A stretch of 64,000 bases of DNA from Clarkia xantiana subsp. parviflora. Lineage: Eukaryota; Streptophyta; Magnoliopsida; Myrtales; Onagraceae. The translations under genes were made by a program, and so were the position numbers. The stretch spans positions 39,485,452-39,549,451 of the forward strand of contig JAPTYO010000002.1 in the NCBI GenBank assembly GCA_036873135.1, given 5' to 3'. Numbering within the stretch: position 1 is the first letter of the stretch; every line of letters starts with the position of its first letter. The notes beneath the pieces are model-generated. The model was not told where the DNA came from. It made no database searches and saw only the letters and a list, made by a program, of their open reading frames with translations. Below are positions 31,356-43,057 of this stretch, one piece after another.

Positions 31356-34300
31356 GAATCAATATAGTGTGTACTTCATCAGACCTAATTCACCACGTCT
31401 GTGCTCTCTAGAAAAGAGAATTTTAATCGGGGTTTCCACCTCTAGTACACAGTGCCCACATCAAAAGGGTCTTTCCTCCGCTTTCCAGAACACATATGGC
31501 GTCCAACCTTCCCTCATGTAATCTTTCAGGTTTTCTTCCTCCCGCCCCTTCCAATCCCAAGAGCAACAAACTTTTCGGCCAAGCCTTTATAGAGGCGGTG
31601 ACCTTAGCCAATCTTAGGGCTGAGCATGGTCTGGTCCTGGTCAGGACCAGACCAAGACCATGCAAGACCATTTGAAAATGGTCCTCCTCTAAATGGTCCA
31701 GGACCAAACCAGGACCATTTGGACCATTTAAAATGGTCTTGGTCTTTTTGGTTCTTGTTTTGGTCCAGACCATTAGTACCATCTAGGACCCTTTATTTTT
31801 TTATGTTTTCTAATTTAATTTTTTTTTTATTTGTCAAATATTATTTTTGTAATAATTATAAATTGAAAATACGCTTATTATAATTATATATGATAGTGGA
31901 GTAGAGGAACTGTCTTTTACCAAAAAAAAAAGTAGAGAAATTGAGAGACTTATTATAATTACTCCAATTATTGTATAAAGTATAAACACAAAGATGCTTA
32001 TGGTAAATAGCATGACACTTTATAACAAAAATCCGCAAAAAAAAAAAAAAACATTTTTTCTTAGCTAGAAAAATATTTATACGTTAATTAATTTATTATT
32101 TATATATATTGTCTATAATATTATTATAATTATCTACGTATATTATTACTTTATTTATACATATATGCATACATACTAATTTCCGTTAAGAGTTATCTAA
32201 AAAAACAACTCTAATAATACCTACGTGAAATGTGGATGTTCTTGGTGTCATTTCTTTTTAAATTTAATTCAATTTGTCCAATTTTTTTTAATTCAATTTA
32301 AATAGGAAGGGAAAATACACCAACCGAGATGATTAGATTTGGTTATGGGAACGTTAATTCGTCGAGAAAACTATCACCAATATTAACGATTTTCACGTTG
32401 TCGTGATTGCTTTAGATTTTCACGTTGTCGCGGCCGACTCTGTTTTACTATAATTTTCACATTCAGTTTTTTTTTAATATAATAGAAATTAAATTTGGTT
32501 CAGTTTGGTCTTAAATGGTCTTTTCGGTATTGGACCAAATTTAAGACCAAGACCAAATTAGACCAAATAGGGAGGACCAATGGTCTTGGTCCAAAATTGA
32601 CTTGGTCTTTTGATCTAGGTTTGGGTGGTCTTGGTCCTGGTTCTGGTCCTACTGGACCATTGCTCACCCCTAGCCAATCTTATCGATGAGGAGGGCCTCG
32701 GTACGGCGACTCCTCTCATGAGCTGAAATTTCCATTAGAAGGGGAGTTTATAGTTTACTCCCAAAAAATTGAGGCGAGGTTTCGATTTCCTTTCTGTCCC
32801 GGCCTTCTAGAAGTTTGTTAACATTATGGAATTCATCCATATCAACTTTCATTGAATTCCATCCGCTTCTAGGTACGTATTCGCTGTTTATGCGATGCTC
32901 AAGGTTGGAGTTCATTCTCCAAGTTTTCCGATATTTTTATCATCTAGAAGGCAATGCTCAGAGGGATTTTGTTTTCAAGCCTCGATGGCCTAAATACGAC
33001 GAGCCTTTATCCTAGAAGGCTTTCAATAAGCACTTAGTAGGGGGGATTGAAATTCTTTAACTCTAATTGGAAGGATTACTACTTATTTTGTCGAGTAGGT
33101 GTCACTTGGCCCATCATTCCGCCCATTGGTACCGATTTTCCAACTTCAGTTGAAGGGTTAACAGCTGAGCAGTTTTCCTTGATGAACAAGATTCATGCTA
33201 ACCTCTCTCAAGATTTCAACCCCTGGAATTCTTTCGACAATACCACCGAAAATGGTCTCTTAGACGCTGGGAATTCGTACCTGCCTGGGAGAAATTCCCC
33301 TCAGCTGGGTAATTATGCTTTTCCATATTCATTTTACTTGAAATCTTGTTTTCCTTCCTTTAGGACTTTTTAAGAAGCTTTAACATGCTCGTGAGCAGGC
33401 GACGACTGGAGTTCCTCTGTCTAAGGATTCTTTCGGTGGATGCTGCTGAGGACGCTCTCAAATCATCCTCAGATGTCCTATTGCCTTTCGAGAGTGCTCC
33501 TGAGGGTGCTCATTCTTTGGAGACAAATCCTAAATTGAGGACGAAGAGATCCGCCAATCTGGATCCTTCCTCCAAAGTAGGTGGAACCAAAGATTCCAAG
33601 AAAGCCAAGGTCAACACTGGAGGCTCCGTTACTGAGCCTCAGGATGATTTTGATCCTCACATCAATTTGAGCTATTCTTTTGCCACTGAAGGTATGGGAA
33701 TTCTTCAACTTTATGGTATACTTTTAGGAGTTCCTTACCTCATCTTTTTTTTTTTTTTGAATGTGGCAACTTGAAAGGTAAAGGTGTGCTCGACCCTCCA
33801 GGCGCTCAAGCCATGACAGGCTTAAAGTTTGATAGTCCGCCATTTTGCTGGAGGATGCTCCTCCATGCTTCCGAAGATCCAACCGGAGACGCCGAATCCC
33901 TTTAGCCTCTCTGAAGAGGTATCATCTGAAAAAAGGTCACTCCCTCACCAACCATGATTTGGCCCTGCATCTGATTAACACCTCGGTGCCCCCGAGGGAT
34001 CCGTCTCGCTTGTCGACTGATGCCGACGAAGTCTACAGGGATTTACGCTTCTTTTTACAGAGGCAAGCTAAGGTAAAGATAATAATTCGTGATACCTTTA
34101 AATCTTTGAGTCGTCGGTTTCTTTTTATTGATCGATCTTTCTCACCTTAATAGGTTTCCCGAGAATCTCTCCAATTATCCCAATTGATCCTCGATCTTCT
34201 CGAGGATTTAACCTCTGCCAAAATGAGACTTCATGATCTCCAAGCTGAAGTGGATGGGGGAGAGAGACAAGGCCTTCAAGAGGAGGTTGCTCAGTTGAAA

Positions 34301-34739
34301 GAGAAAATTATTCATTTGAATGAGGTTGCCGCCACCACTAAGAAGGATATTGCTAACTGCAAAGAAACCCTTCGTTCCTCTGTTCTTCTTAATGAAGAAT
34401 CCTATCAACTTCGTCAAAAGTTTACTGATGAGAACGGGGCTCTTCATGCTGAGCTAAACGTCGTACGAGGAGAGGTTAGAGCTTTGAATATTGTGGTAGA
34501 TAAGCTCCAGATGGATTTGAATAGAGCAGTTGCCACTTAAGAGGCCAACCCTTAATTACGGGAGGATGCTTCTATTGCCACCTCTAGTATGCTCATGTCC
34601 TCTTTCGATTCGGTGATAGAAGACATCAAAGCTCTTCATCCCATATTTAATTTTTCAAAGGTACGCCTTCTTCAGAAGTTTCTTGATGCTAAAGTCAATG
34701 AAGGTGGCCAATCTGGAAGAGACGCCTAGGTCTTTATTT
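31356..34739 (+). pseudogene. TatN-3 antisense gene, split by hAT-N1
   Basis: On the plus strand, opposite to TatN-3. It opens NQYSVYFIRPNSPR, with a likely start MASNLPSCNLSGF at 31496 in a shifted frame. hAT-N1 (31615-32672) lies in this exon. After it come FDFLSV/FRFPFCP-type sequence, FRYFYHLEGNAQRDFVFKPR, and WKDYYLFCRVGVTWPIIPPI. The introns are at about 33309-33364 (GTAATTATG...CCTTTAG), about 33691-33776, and 34073-34153 (GTAAAGATAA...CTTAATAG). The last exon is a coiled coil (MRLHDLQAEV, LQEEVAQLKEKIIHLNEV), ending at the stop at 34737-34739. Stops and frameshifts are numerous. Intron positions match TatN-1 and TatN-2. Confidence 0.75.
31615..32672. mobile_element. hAT-N1, non-autonomous hAT DNA transposon
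   Basis: 1,058 bp with short inverted ends (TAGGGCTGAGCATGG at the left; TAGGGGTGAGCAATGG at the right, read inward). It is flanked by a perfect 8-bp duplication GCCAATCT (31607-31614 and 32673-32680), the hAT hallmark. Both ends are packed with GGACCA / TGGTCC words (about 31625-31780 and 32490-32665), which may be transposase binding sites. The middle (31790-32480) is very AT-rich and encodes no transposase. Confidence 0.92.
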
Positions 34740-35659
34740 TTCTGTCTTTTGTGTTTCTTGATTATAATGTAGAGTGTGCTTATTTATGAAATTAAATTCT
34801 TTTGACAACTTTATTGATATCGCCTCGTTTCTAAGCCTTCAGAATTTATTCTTTTGCTTATAAGTACGTCGATCTATTTATCGAAATCTTATTTCTTTCG
34901 AATTGTCGACAAACATTGGATATTACGATCCTTATTATCTTATAAAGTCCACAATTGATTTTAGAACATTTAGGCATCTGTTCCCGATTTCTTCTGAATC
35001 ATCAACGAATCATCGATTATTGATTATGTTATCTTCAACGCTTAACCTTTTTCAAATTTACGACGAACCTAGATATTATGATCTTTTTGGCCTCATAATG
35101 TCGACAATCGATCTAGTATAGGATCTTCTTTATCGCCTTGATTTTTTCAAGTTGTTGACGAATCTAAGTTATATGACTTATATTAGATTCATTGTTGTCG
35201 ACAACTGATTCCGTAAAGGACTTTTATTCGATGCTTAACATCTTTCGAGTTGCCGACGAATCTAAGTGATATGATATTAGATTAAGTGTTGTCGACAATC
35301 AATTATGTAAAGGCATTTTATTCGATGTGTAACTTCTTTCGAGTTGTCGGCAAATCTAAGTGATACGACTTATATTAAATACATTGTTGTCGAAAACCAA
35401 TTCCGTAAAGGACTTTTCTTCGATGCCTAACTTCTTACAACTTGCCGACGAATCTAAGTGATCTGACTTATATTAGATTCATTATTGTCTACACCCAATT
35501 CCGTAAAGGACTTTTCTACGATGCATAATTTTTTTTGAACTTCCGACGAACTTACGTGTTATGACCATCTCGGGTTCATTGTGTCGAAAATCGATTTTGT
35601 AAAGGACTTTTTATGTCGACCCCTTTCTTCTTTTGAGTTGTCGACGAATCTAAGTGATA
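34740..35659 (-). repeat. TatN-3 ~100-bp tandem array
   Basis: About eight diverged units of roughly 100 bp. In reverse they match the TatN-1 array: GTCGACAA, AATCTAATAT.A..ATATCACTTAGATTCGTCG, and the GAA.AAAGTCCTTTAC block. The first 100 bases are the AT-rich 3' end of the antisense gene. The array is cut in mid-unit at 35659. Confidence 0.82.
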
Positions 35660-35664
35660 CGTCT

Positions 35665-35969
35665 TGTTGGGATCAAGTTGACGTGGGCTTTGCTTCGGGA
35701 GGTGGAATTTGAGGTATTACTTTAATTAACTCACTTAAGTTTCTATCTTGACCTTACAAGGCTATTAGTTTCCTTTTTGGAGTGTTGAAAGCGTTAACCT
35801 GAAGAGGGGTTGGGGATCTTCCCCTGATTCCACTCTGAAGCTTAAGTTAGTGAGGGAATATGAAAGTAATACTGTAAGAAGTATATGAGTATATCTCTAA
35901 GTAATGAAAGTGTTCCCCTATATATACGGAGAAAGTATCGACTTTACATGGCGGCTACCCTCATGGGAG
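35665..35969 (-). repeat. TatN-4 3' LTR, left piece
   Basis: The minus strand ends CTTGATCCCAACA at 35665. The left neighbour is the middle of a TatN-3 repeat unit, with no primer site. It is therefore the outer end of a different element inserted into TatN-3, whose target sequence would be CGTCT (35660-35664). It is interrupted by Cop-3 and continues at 63672. Confidence 0.75.
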
Positions 35970-35974
35970 GGTTT
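35970..35974. other. Target duplication GGTTT (left) of Cop-3
   Basis: Repeated at 63667-63671. Joining the two sides rebuilds a collinear TatN LTR. Confidence 0.9.
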
Positions 35975-36273
35975 TATAAGCATATATTAATGGGCGCCGT
36001 AATTGGTTCAATAATATGTATAGTTTACCTAATAAACTTGGGTAAATTTAACATTAGGATAATTGGGCTAGACCCAAATCCTAATTGACATGGGAGGCCC
36101 AAAATTGGGCCTCCCCAATTACATAGGCCGGCCGAAATTACTAGGTGGGGTAAAGTGGACTTTTTTCCACTTTACTTCCTATAAATAAGAGGTATTAAGA
36201 GATTTTTAGGGTTAAGAAGAATTCCCTCATCAGTGTGTTTTAGAGAGAAAACCCTTCCCCCGTTAACACCTAG
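35975..36273 (+). repeat. Cop-3 5' LTR, first half
   Basis: Starts TATAAGCATATTAATGGG and stops at AACACCTAG, where OgreN is inserted. The undisturbed 3' LTR reads AACACCTAGTTTCGG at the same point (63358-63372). Confidence 0.9.
36180..36187 (+). promoter_or_regulatory. TATA box of the Cop-3 5' LTR
   Basis: TATAAATA a few bases after the palindrome with arms AAAGTGGA and TCCACTTT. The 3' LTR has the same box at 63271-63278. Confidence 0.65.
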
Positions 36274-37822
36274 TGTAAATACCTAATTTTGGACCACGCG
36301 CGACTCGCGTGATGTGTGGCGCACCTAAATGAGGAAATATCTAAATTTGGCAAGTCACGAAGCTTCCAAAGATGCTCAGAACAATATTAGGATGGTTATC
36401 TGTATTTATTGCAGTGTATATTTTCTGAATATTTGTATTAAGTATTTAGAATATTTAGAGTGTATTAGGAGAATAAATTAGTGTAATTTACTGCTTAATT
36501 AGACTAGATTTAAGTATTATAAATAGTGGTCTATGTTTACATTGTAAGGAGAAAAAAATAAAAGAAAATATAAATATTACTCTCGAGATTTAAGAAACCA
36601 TCGATGTTGATGTTGTGTTTGAATTCCATGTTTTGCATATGTGTGTAACTTTTCATGTTGTTATTATGTTATATTATTATTTGATTTTGCTAATAGTGAT
36701 TTGTCTTCTCCAACCACCGATGACTTCCAAGTTCTAGCAGCCACGCCCCACTCCACTTCCCGACAACCACTGCCACCACAATCAACGGAATTCCTAGTCT
36801 TGCTGCTCCTTCCCGGTTGTCACTTTACCTCACCGATATCAACCCTTTGATGCACACCGCAGGCCGCTCCATCTAAGCCCAAACACCGTCCATTAAAATC
36901 TGGCCGGACCCGGCCACCGGAGCTTCGCCGCCCAACATCGGTCAATCCTATCCGCGATGATTTCGGCTCACTCGCTGCGTCCTGATCTTCCCCATCTTTT
37001 GCAGGCTCGGCTTGACTATCCCCGACCAGCAGCCTAGCAATTTCACCCGGAAAGTCCTACCCACCGAACTCTATCGCTACTGGATTAGCCCAGCACCAGA
37101 CGGTGTTCGCTTCGCCATCGCCATCCTCGGTGACCTACGGTCCGAGCACTGTAGCTCCGCCCAACCCATCTGCACCGTCAGTTGTTGTCCCGGCCACATA
37201 CGTGCGTTCTCCCCTCCTAAGCTTTAGCGACTAATGCCCCTCTGCTGCAAAGGTAACATAAAACAACGCTTGTCTTTTTCTTATATTCATTAACATATTA
37301 TTATTATATTCAAATTTAATTAGTTAGCCTAGATTTAAGTAGTTTAAGTTTAATTAATTATCATCAGATCAATTGCTTAATATATACGTATCGAATGTAT
37401 TAGATTATGTTTTGGCTTAAGAATGTTTCGGTTAGAACTCTTAGGTTTAATCTTAGTTAGGAAATATAAGTTTATGTAGAATCTGGTTTGCCGTAGATAG
37501 TCTTTTTATGTAATGATGTTTAATTTAATTTTAGCATTGTTAAATTTATTTGAAATAACATATATTTTAAAAGAATATAGTTGGCAAAAAAGTGAATTGT
37601 GTACCGAAAGGACGTGGTTAAAAATTATATTTTTAATTCGTAATAGAACCCCCCGAACTCAAATTTCTGATCGTAGACCGATTGAATACTTAGGTGTTTA
37701 ACTCGTTATTCGCTTGGGTAATTTAGGATTATAGTTAGCCTTATAATTAACTAGCGGCGACTCTTTTCAAATTCCACGTTTTCAAAACGTAATTCGCCAT
37801 AGGTCAGATTTTAGGTCTGATA
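36274..37822 (+). repeat. OgreN 5' LTR
   Basis: 1,549 bp, TGTAAATACC...GGTCTGATA (the 3' LTR ends GACA, so CA changed to TA here). A TATA box TATAAATA is at 36518-36525. A C-rich segment (36700-37230) has open frames that are not alike at protein level between the two LTRs, so they are not read as genes. Confidence 0.9.
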
Positions 37823-37825
37823 ATT

Positions 37826-37843
37826 TGGCGACTCTGCTGGGGA
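37826..37843 (+). other. Primer binding site of OgreN
   Basis: TGGCGACTCTGCTGGGGA, three bases after the LTR. It fits the primer site of Ogre-type elements (tRNA-Arg), recalled from general knowledge. Confidence 0.75.
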
Positions 37844-38289
37844 AGTTAGAGGGTTCGGGCTCGTTATATTTACTTATTTGCCATGTTTTTTAATTTAATT
37901 TAATTCTTTTTTCTCTTGATTAATCTAACTTTGTTCTTCTTTTTTTTTTTTTTTTTTCAGGTACAAAGTGTAGTATTTAAACTAATTTTTTTTTTCTGTG
38001 GCATTGTTTTAATTTGCACACACCACTTTAGCGTAATATCCAAAAGGCCTAAAACCCATGGTAACTAGGAACCCCGGAGAGTTAGTAAGGGTACGACCGC
38101 GCGGCCGAGCCGCCGGAACGACTCAGAACAACTCCACTCGCTTGTGAAGGTCCTGGGATCCCTGTGATGGGGAGAGGAAACCACATTGTCGGGAGCCTAT
38201 CAGTGGAACTTACCTTGTAGAGCAAAGCCACACATTTTTTTTTACCCTCCTAACATGTCGTGTTTCATCCGATTTTTTTTTTTTTTGTA
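37844..38289 (+). other. OgreN interior, leader
   Basis: T-rich with a GC-rich patch at about 38060-38210. No gene seen. Confidence 0.5.
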
Positions 38290-39260
38290 AAGAGGTTATC
38301 AGGTAAACTGTAAGTTCTTTCTAACCGTATAACTTTATTTCTTATGCATTCATCTCAGTGCATTTAAAAGAACAAAAAAACAAAAACCAATTCAGCTAAG
38401 TAGTTAGTCATTTAGCTGTAGAAATTTTCTTTTCAAATATGTATTTCATATGCATTGTTCTTTTAAAAAAAAAATCTTACCTGGATTTTTTTTTAAACTT
38501 GCGTTTCATACGCAATATTTAAAAACAAAAATTCTCTTCAGGTAAGTCGTAATTTTGGTTAGCGCGTCGCGTATGAAAAACATTTTAGGAAAAATTGTGA
38601 TTCCTCTTTAGCTATTAGAGCTTCTAATTTCGAACGTGCATTCCACATGCATCATTCCAAAAAAAACTTTTTACCTGAATTGTTTTAATTTTTGAATAAT
38701 GCATCTGATATGCATTAATTCAAAAAACTTTTTAGATAAATCGTAAACTCTCTTAGTTTTAGGGCTATTTGTTTAAAAAAACCTTTTACCTGATTTTTTT
38801 TAATCAAACGACGTGCATCTCATATGCATTATTTTCGAAAAAAACCTTTCAGGTAAATTGTAATTTTTCTAAGTTGTAGAACTTACATTTTTAAGTTTGC
38901 ATCTTGTATTTATTTTTGTGCAAAAAAACTTTTCACCTGATTTTTTAATTTTGAGCAACCAAGTTGCATTGATTTTTTTTCCTCGTTAAAAAAAAAAAAC
39001 AAAAAAAATCTTTTCAAGTAACTTGTAATTTTTCTTAACTGTAGAAATTTCATTTCAAGTATGCATCTTATGTACATCTCATAGGCATTGTTTAAGGAAA
39101 AACAATTTTTTTGATAGATTGCAAATCTTTTCTTAGTTGTTGAACTTTTAACTCCAAGCATGGATTGCATTTGCATTTCTTTTTATAAAAACTTTACCTG
39201 GATTTTTCATTTTGTACATACATTCCATATGTATCATTCAGGTAAACTGGTTGTAAGTTG
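38290..39260 (+). repeat. OgreN array 1, ~90-120 bp diverged units
   Basis: Repeating order of words: TTTACCTGATTTTT, then GCATCTCATATGCATT, then A-rich, then TTTCAGGTAAATTGTAA, then TTAGTTGTAGAACTT. About nine units, poorly conserved, with long T and A runs. Each unit carries both ACCTGA and its complement TCAGGT. Confidence 0.7.
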
Positions 39261-40980
39261 TAAGTTTCTTATCAGTAGAACTTTAAATTTCGAGCTTGCA
39301 TGAACATTTAAAAAAACTCAAAGTGTCATTCGTTTTTTTATCCAAGGTGTATTGCACTTTTTCGACAAGATCGTCTCAACATTCGCATGAGTTAGTGTTT
39401 TAAAAAAAGAGATTTGATTCTATTTTTTGAAAAAAAAATAGTTTAACTGTACAATTGAGTGCGACTGTTCGAATTTAAACAAAGGACGAGAAAACTTTTT
39501 CAAAAAAACTTTGTTTTGAGCATCTGTCCTGCGTTCGAGCCAGATAGTGCACTCAGAAAACTCAGTAAACTCCATGATGGTGCAAAAAACATTAGATCAT
39601 AAATTTTGATTCATTTTTAAAAATCAATCAAAATTTATAAATGAATGACGATAGAGTTTTCAAAAAAAAATCATGCATGACTTCATTTATTCTTTATACT
39701 AACTTTCATGTTTGGTCTTTTCAGGTACCATTGGTTAGGTATCCCACACATACAATTTGTGTCGGTCGAATGGGGCAATATAAAGAGAACATTGTAGCTA
39801 ATCCAGTTGTACGAAGAACAAATTGCGCACTTGGGATATCCAACGCTCAGGTACGATGAATTGTACTTGATTTTTTCCTTGAGATTTGAGTGTCCGTACT
39901 CTTTTTGCAGATCGGACGACAACTTCGACGATGTCGCAACCTCGTGAAATGTGACAGCTCCAAAGAACTTACATGTCAAAATTCCACCTACCATATGTGG
40001 AATTCATACGCACCCCTGAACCAAGCTGTACATCTGTTTTACGGTGAGGTCTAAACCGGTCGGTGGTAGCCAAGGGGCATCTCCTATTGAGATCGGACAT
40101 GTCCGAAGATGGAAAATATCAAGAGATCATCGAGGGTCCCCAGAAGATTAATGTGCCGATCAATGAGTATTTGAGATGTCAAGTAAAGGAAATATTAATT
40201 TTGGTGTCTTCCGTCAGAGGTACAGGGGAATTTACTTTCCGACAGGTGTACATATACAAGTTATGTTTTCTAGATGGAGCAGGAAAATCAGGACATGCAG
40301 CAGGTCCATTCACATATGGAGCAAATTTACATTAAAGATGTTGGACACCCAGGTAATAGAAGTTGTTATCAATTCTATCCCTGAAATTTGAATTTTTCCT
40401 TACTCATTTTACAGCTCGGATATTCATCCAAATCAAGGCCCCTGAAGAAAACATCTAGCGCACGACCCTTTGATCGCCGGCCGTTCTGAGGTTAACTGCC
40501 GATTTTGTCCCAGATATTTCAGACAATTTTCATATTTGACCTGCCTGGCCAAACTCCACGTCATCCATGTGTGTTCCTCAACCATATCACTCATCCAGTG
40601 TGTGACAAGCCTAACCCGATGGGTGCTAACTATGAGGCATCCTCCGTTAAGGTCGAGCATATTCAAAAACAGGAATTATCAAGAAATGAAGAGATTATTC
40701 AAAGGGATCGAGAATCCCGTGAAGGTTGAATGTGCCGATAAACAAGCATATGAAAAGTCGAGAGAAGAAATCATCATTGTCGATGTCTTCCATCGGAGGG
40801 TACTCAACCCAAGATGTCGACACAATCAACTTGTTCTGACTCGAGTCATCATCAAGAAAAAGGTAATTTGTATTTAGAATTTTCAATCTGCCACTAGGGG
40901 CATGTTCATAATTGTTGTTGATTATTTTCATTAAATTTTATTTTTCAAAAAGAAAAAAGCAAAAATTCAATTTTTTTTTA
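39261..40980 (+). other. OgreN middle, two diverged ~560-bp copies
   Basis: Segments near 40080-40200 and 40637-40760 resemble each other (GCATC.CC.TT.AG.TCG..CAT, then AGAAGATTAATGTGCCGAT versus GAAGGTTGAATGTGCCGAT), offset by about 557 bp. Short open frames do not match known proteins. It may be worn coding sequence; this could not be decided. Confidence 0.45.
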
Positions 40981-41700
40981 GGGTCACAGCCGCCCTTTAA
41001 TCGGCTACAGAAAAATAAAGAGAGTGCTCATGCAAATTTTGTGAGAGCAGTGAAGAAATAAAAGGGTCACAGTTGTCCCTAAATCAACTACAAATAACAA
41101 GGGTCACAGTCGTCCCTACAACGACTATAAAGAAGGGCCACATCCACCCTTCAAATGGCTACAAATAAAAGAGTGACCCCGCGAACCCTGTGATGGCGGG
41201 AGAATAAAAAGGGCCACAGCAGCCCTCCAAACGGCTACAAATAAAAGAGTGACCCCGCGAACCCTGTGAGGGAGGGAGAATAAAAAAAGCCACAGCCACC
41301 CTTAAAATGGCTACACAAAAAGAGTCATCCCGCGAACCCGGTGAGGGCGAGAAAATAAAAGAAAGGGTCACAGTCGTCCCTCTAAACGGCTACTATCAAA
41401 AGAGCGCTCCCGGAACATCGATGGCAGGTATTAAGTGAAAGGGCCACAAAATGGTTACATACAGAGAGTGTTTCCCGGATCAGAGACGAGGAATGAAGGG
41501 CCACAGCCACCCTCCAAATGGCTACAATCAAAAGAGCTCCCACAACATTGAAGATGGTGAGAAAAGGGTCACAGTCACCCTCCAAATGGCTACAAATACT
41601 CCCGCAACGAGGCGGAAAATAAAGTACGAGTCACAGCCACCGTTTAATTAGCTACCATATAAAGAGTGCTTCCGCTAGGTTGAAAACCCGAAAGGGCGAC
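40981..41700 (+). repeat. OgreN array 2, ~60-78 bp units
   Basis: Units of GGGTCACAGCCGCCCT, AACGGCTACAAATAAAAGAG, and TGACCCCGCGAACCCTGTGA occur about ten times with variable spacing. Confidence 0.78.
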
Positions 41701-41959
41701 ATATGCAAAATCAGGAAATGAGAGTCATGGTTGCAAGTTCAGGAATTGCAATCATGGCAAAAGGAGAGAAAATAAAAAAAACCGAGGGGTACGGTCGGAA
41801 GTCTCTCAAACGACTGTGGCAAAAGGAGAGAATAAGAGAGAAATTCTCTAAAAAAAAAAGAAAAAAAAAAGAAAAAAGATCCCGCTAGGTTTTCGCACCA
41901 TGCACAATTTAGGTAAAAATTAGAGACAAACACGCATGTGCAAGCGTATTTTCTACGAC

Positions 41960-42250
41960 ACAGCGTCTTCCAAATCAACTTCACGGCAAGCGGGACGGTT
42001 ACAGTCTGCTCTCGCGAGTCACCATTCAAGGATGAGTAGGACTGTTAAAGTCTGTTCCTACGAGTCAGCTTCACGGCAAGCGGGACGGTTACAGTCTGCT
42101 CTCGCGGGTCACCATTCAAGGATGAGTAGGACTGTTAGAGTCTGTTCCTACGAGTCAACCTCACGGCAAGCGGGACAGTTACAGTCTGCTCTCGTGAGTC
42201 GCCATTCAAAGATGAGTATGACTGTTACAGTCTGTTCCTACAAATCAACC
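41960..42250 (+). repeat. OgreN array 3, 90-bp units
   Basis: Three and a fraction near-identical 90-bp units (TCACGGCAAGCGGGAC at 41981, 42071, 42161). Within each unit GTTACAGTCTGCTCTCG and GTTAAAGTCTGTTCCTACG are themselves related half-repeats. A 145-codon frame here is just the repeat translated. Confidence 0.85.
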
Positions 42251-42449
42251 GACAAACGGGATCTAAAGTTGTCCAGCTTTCCGAGAGTCACCCCAACGAT
42301 GCTGCGCTGTCCCAGATATGCTCGTCATCACATTTATCCATTCAACGGTGTTGCGCTGCCCCAGGTATGCTAGTCACTATCGACAATCAGGATCTGAAGT
42401 TTCCCAGCTTTCTGAGAGTCCCCAAACGAACGAAGCCTTAGTATTCAGC

Positions 42450-42900
42450 CTTCGCAAGTCACGCCACTAGAGGCATTTCTCCAACAGACGCCACTAGAGG
42501 CACTTCTCCAAAGGACGCCACTAGAGGTACTTCTCCAATGGACGCCGCTAGAGGCTCTTCTCCGACGAACGCCACTAGAGGCTCTTCTCCGATACACTCC
42601 ACTGGAGGCTTTTCCTTATCGCTCGCCACTGGAGGAATCATCGATCAAGTTCTTACATTACTGCACGCCACTGGAGGCTTTACTTTTCTGCACGCCACTG
42701 GAGGCTTTACTTTTCCGCACTCCACTGGAGGCTTTACTTTCTGCAACGCCAACTGAGGCACTGCCAATAGGGGCTCCACCGAACGAGGCTTTACTTTTCC
42801 GCACGCCACTGGAGGCTTTAATTTATGCACCGCCAACAGAGGCACCACCAACAGGGGCACCGCCGACCGAGGCTCTTATTTACCGCACTACCAATGGAGG
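42450..42900 (+). repeat. OgreN array 4, ~30-bp units
   Basis: About fourteen units of GACGCCACTAGAGGCTCTTC / CACGCCACTGGAGGCTTTAC. Two spelling variants (TAGAGGC and TGGAGGC) occur in separate blocks, as if two expansions followed each other. Confidence 0.82.
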
Positions 42901-43043
42901 TTTTCTTTCGCACCGTCCGAAATAAGCCGGGAGCTCCCTTGAAGACTCGACGACTCACAAGAAAGACAGACTTATCATCCAAAATTTGGTGTTTCCTTGT
43001 CTTTGGACGAATCCCCTCGAACATGTTCTACGGGAATCCGCCC

Positions 43044-43057
43044 AAAGAGGGGCAAAC
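43044..43057 (+). other. OgreN polypurine tract
   Basis: AAAGAGGGGCAAAC directly before the 3' LTR. Confidence 0.8.

Larger units (their letters stand above)
22189..35659 (-). mobile_element. TatN-3, Tat-type element hosting TatN-2 and hAT-N1
   Basis: On the minus strand, from the right, it consists of the tandem array (35659-34740), the region of the antisense gene (which is on the plus strand, 31356-34739), the 3' interior (31088-31355 and 22831-22967) and the 3' LTR. The gag, primer site and 5' LTR are not seen; they should lie beyond the right edge, past the TatN-4 insertion that begins at 35665. Confidence 0.78.

Noticed and set aside
35665..35969. Reading this LTR as the 5' LTR of TatN-3
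   Set aside because: A 5' LTR should be followed by a primer site and gag. Here the exact LTR end meets the middle of a tandem repeat unit, which fits an insertion edge of another element.
36640..37230. Small proteins in the OgreN LTR (also at 43425-43634)
   Set aside because: The frames are similar only where the two LTR copies are the same DNA and are broken differently elsewhere; no start or domain evidence.
41936..42373. A 145-codon frame in OgreN
   Set aside because: It is the translation of 90-bp tandem units; no domain and no start context.
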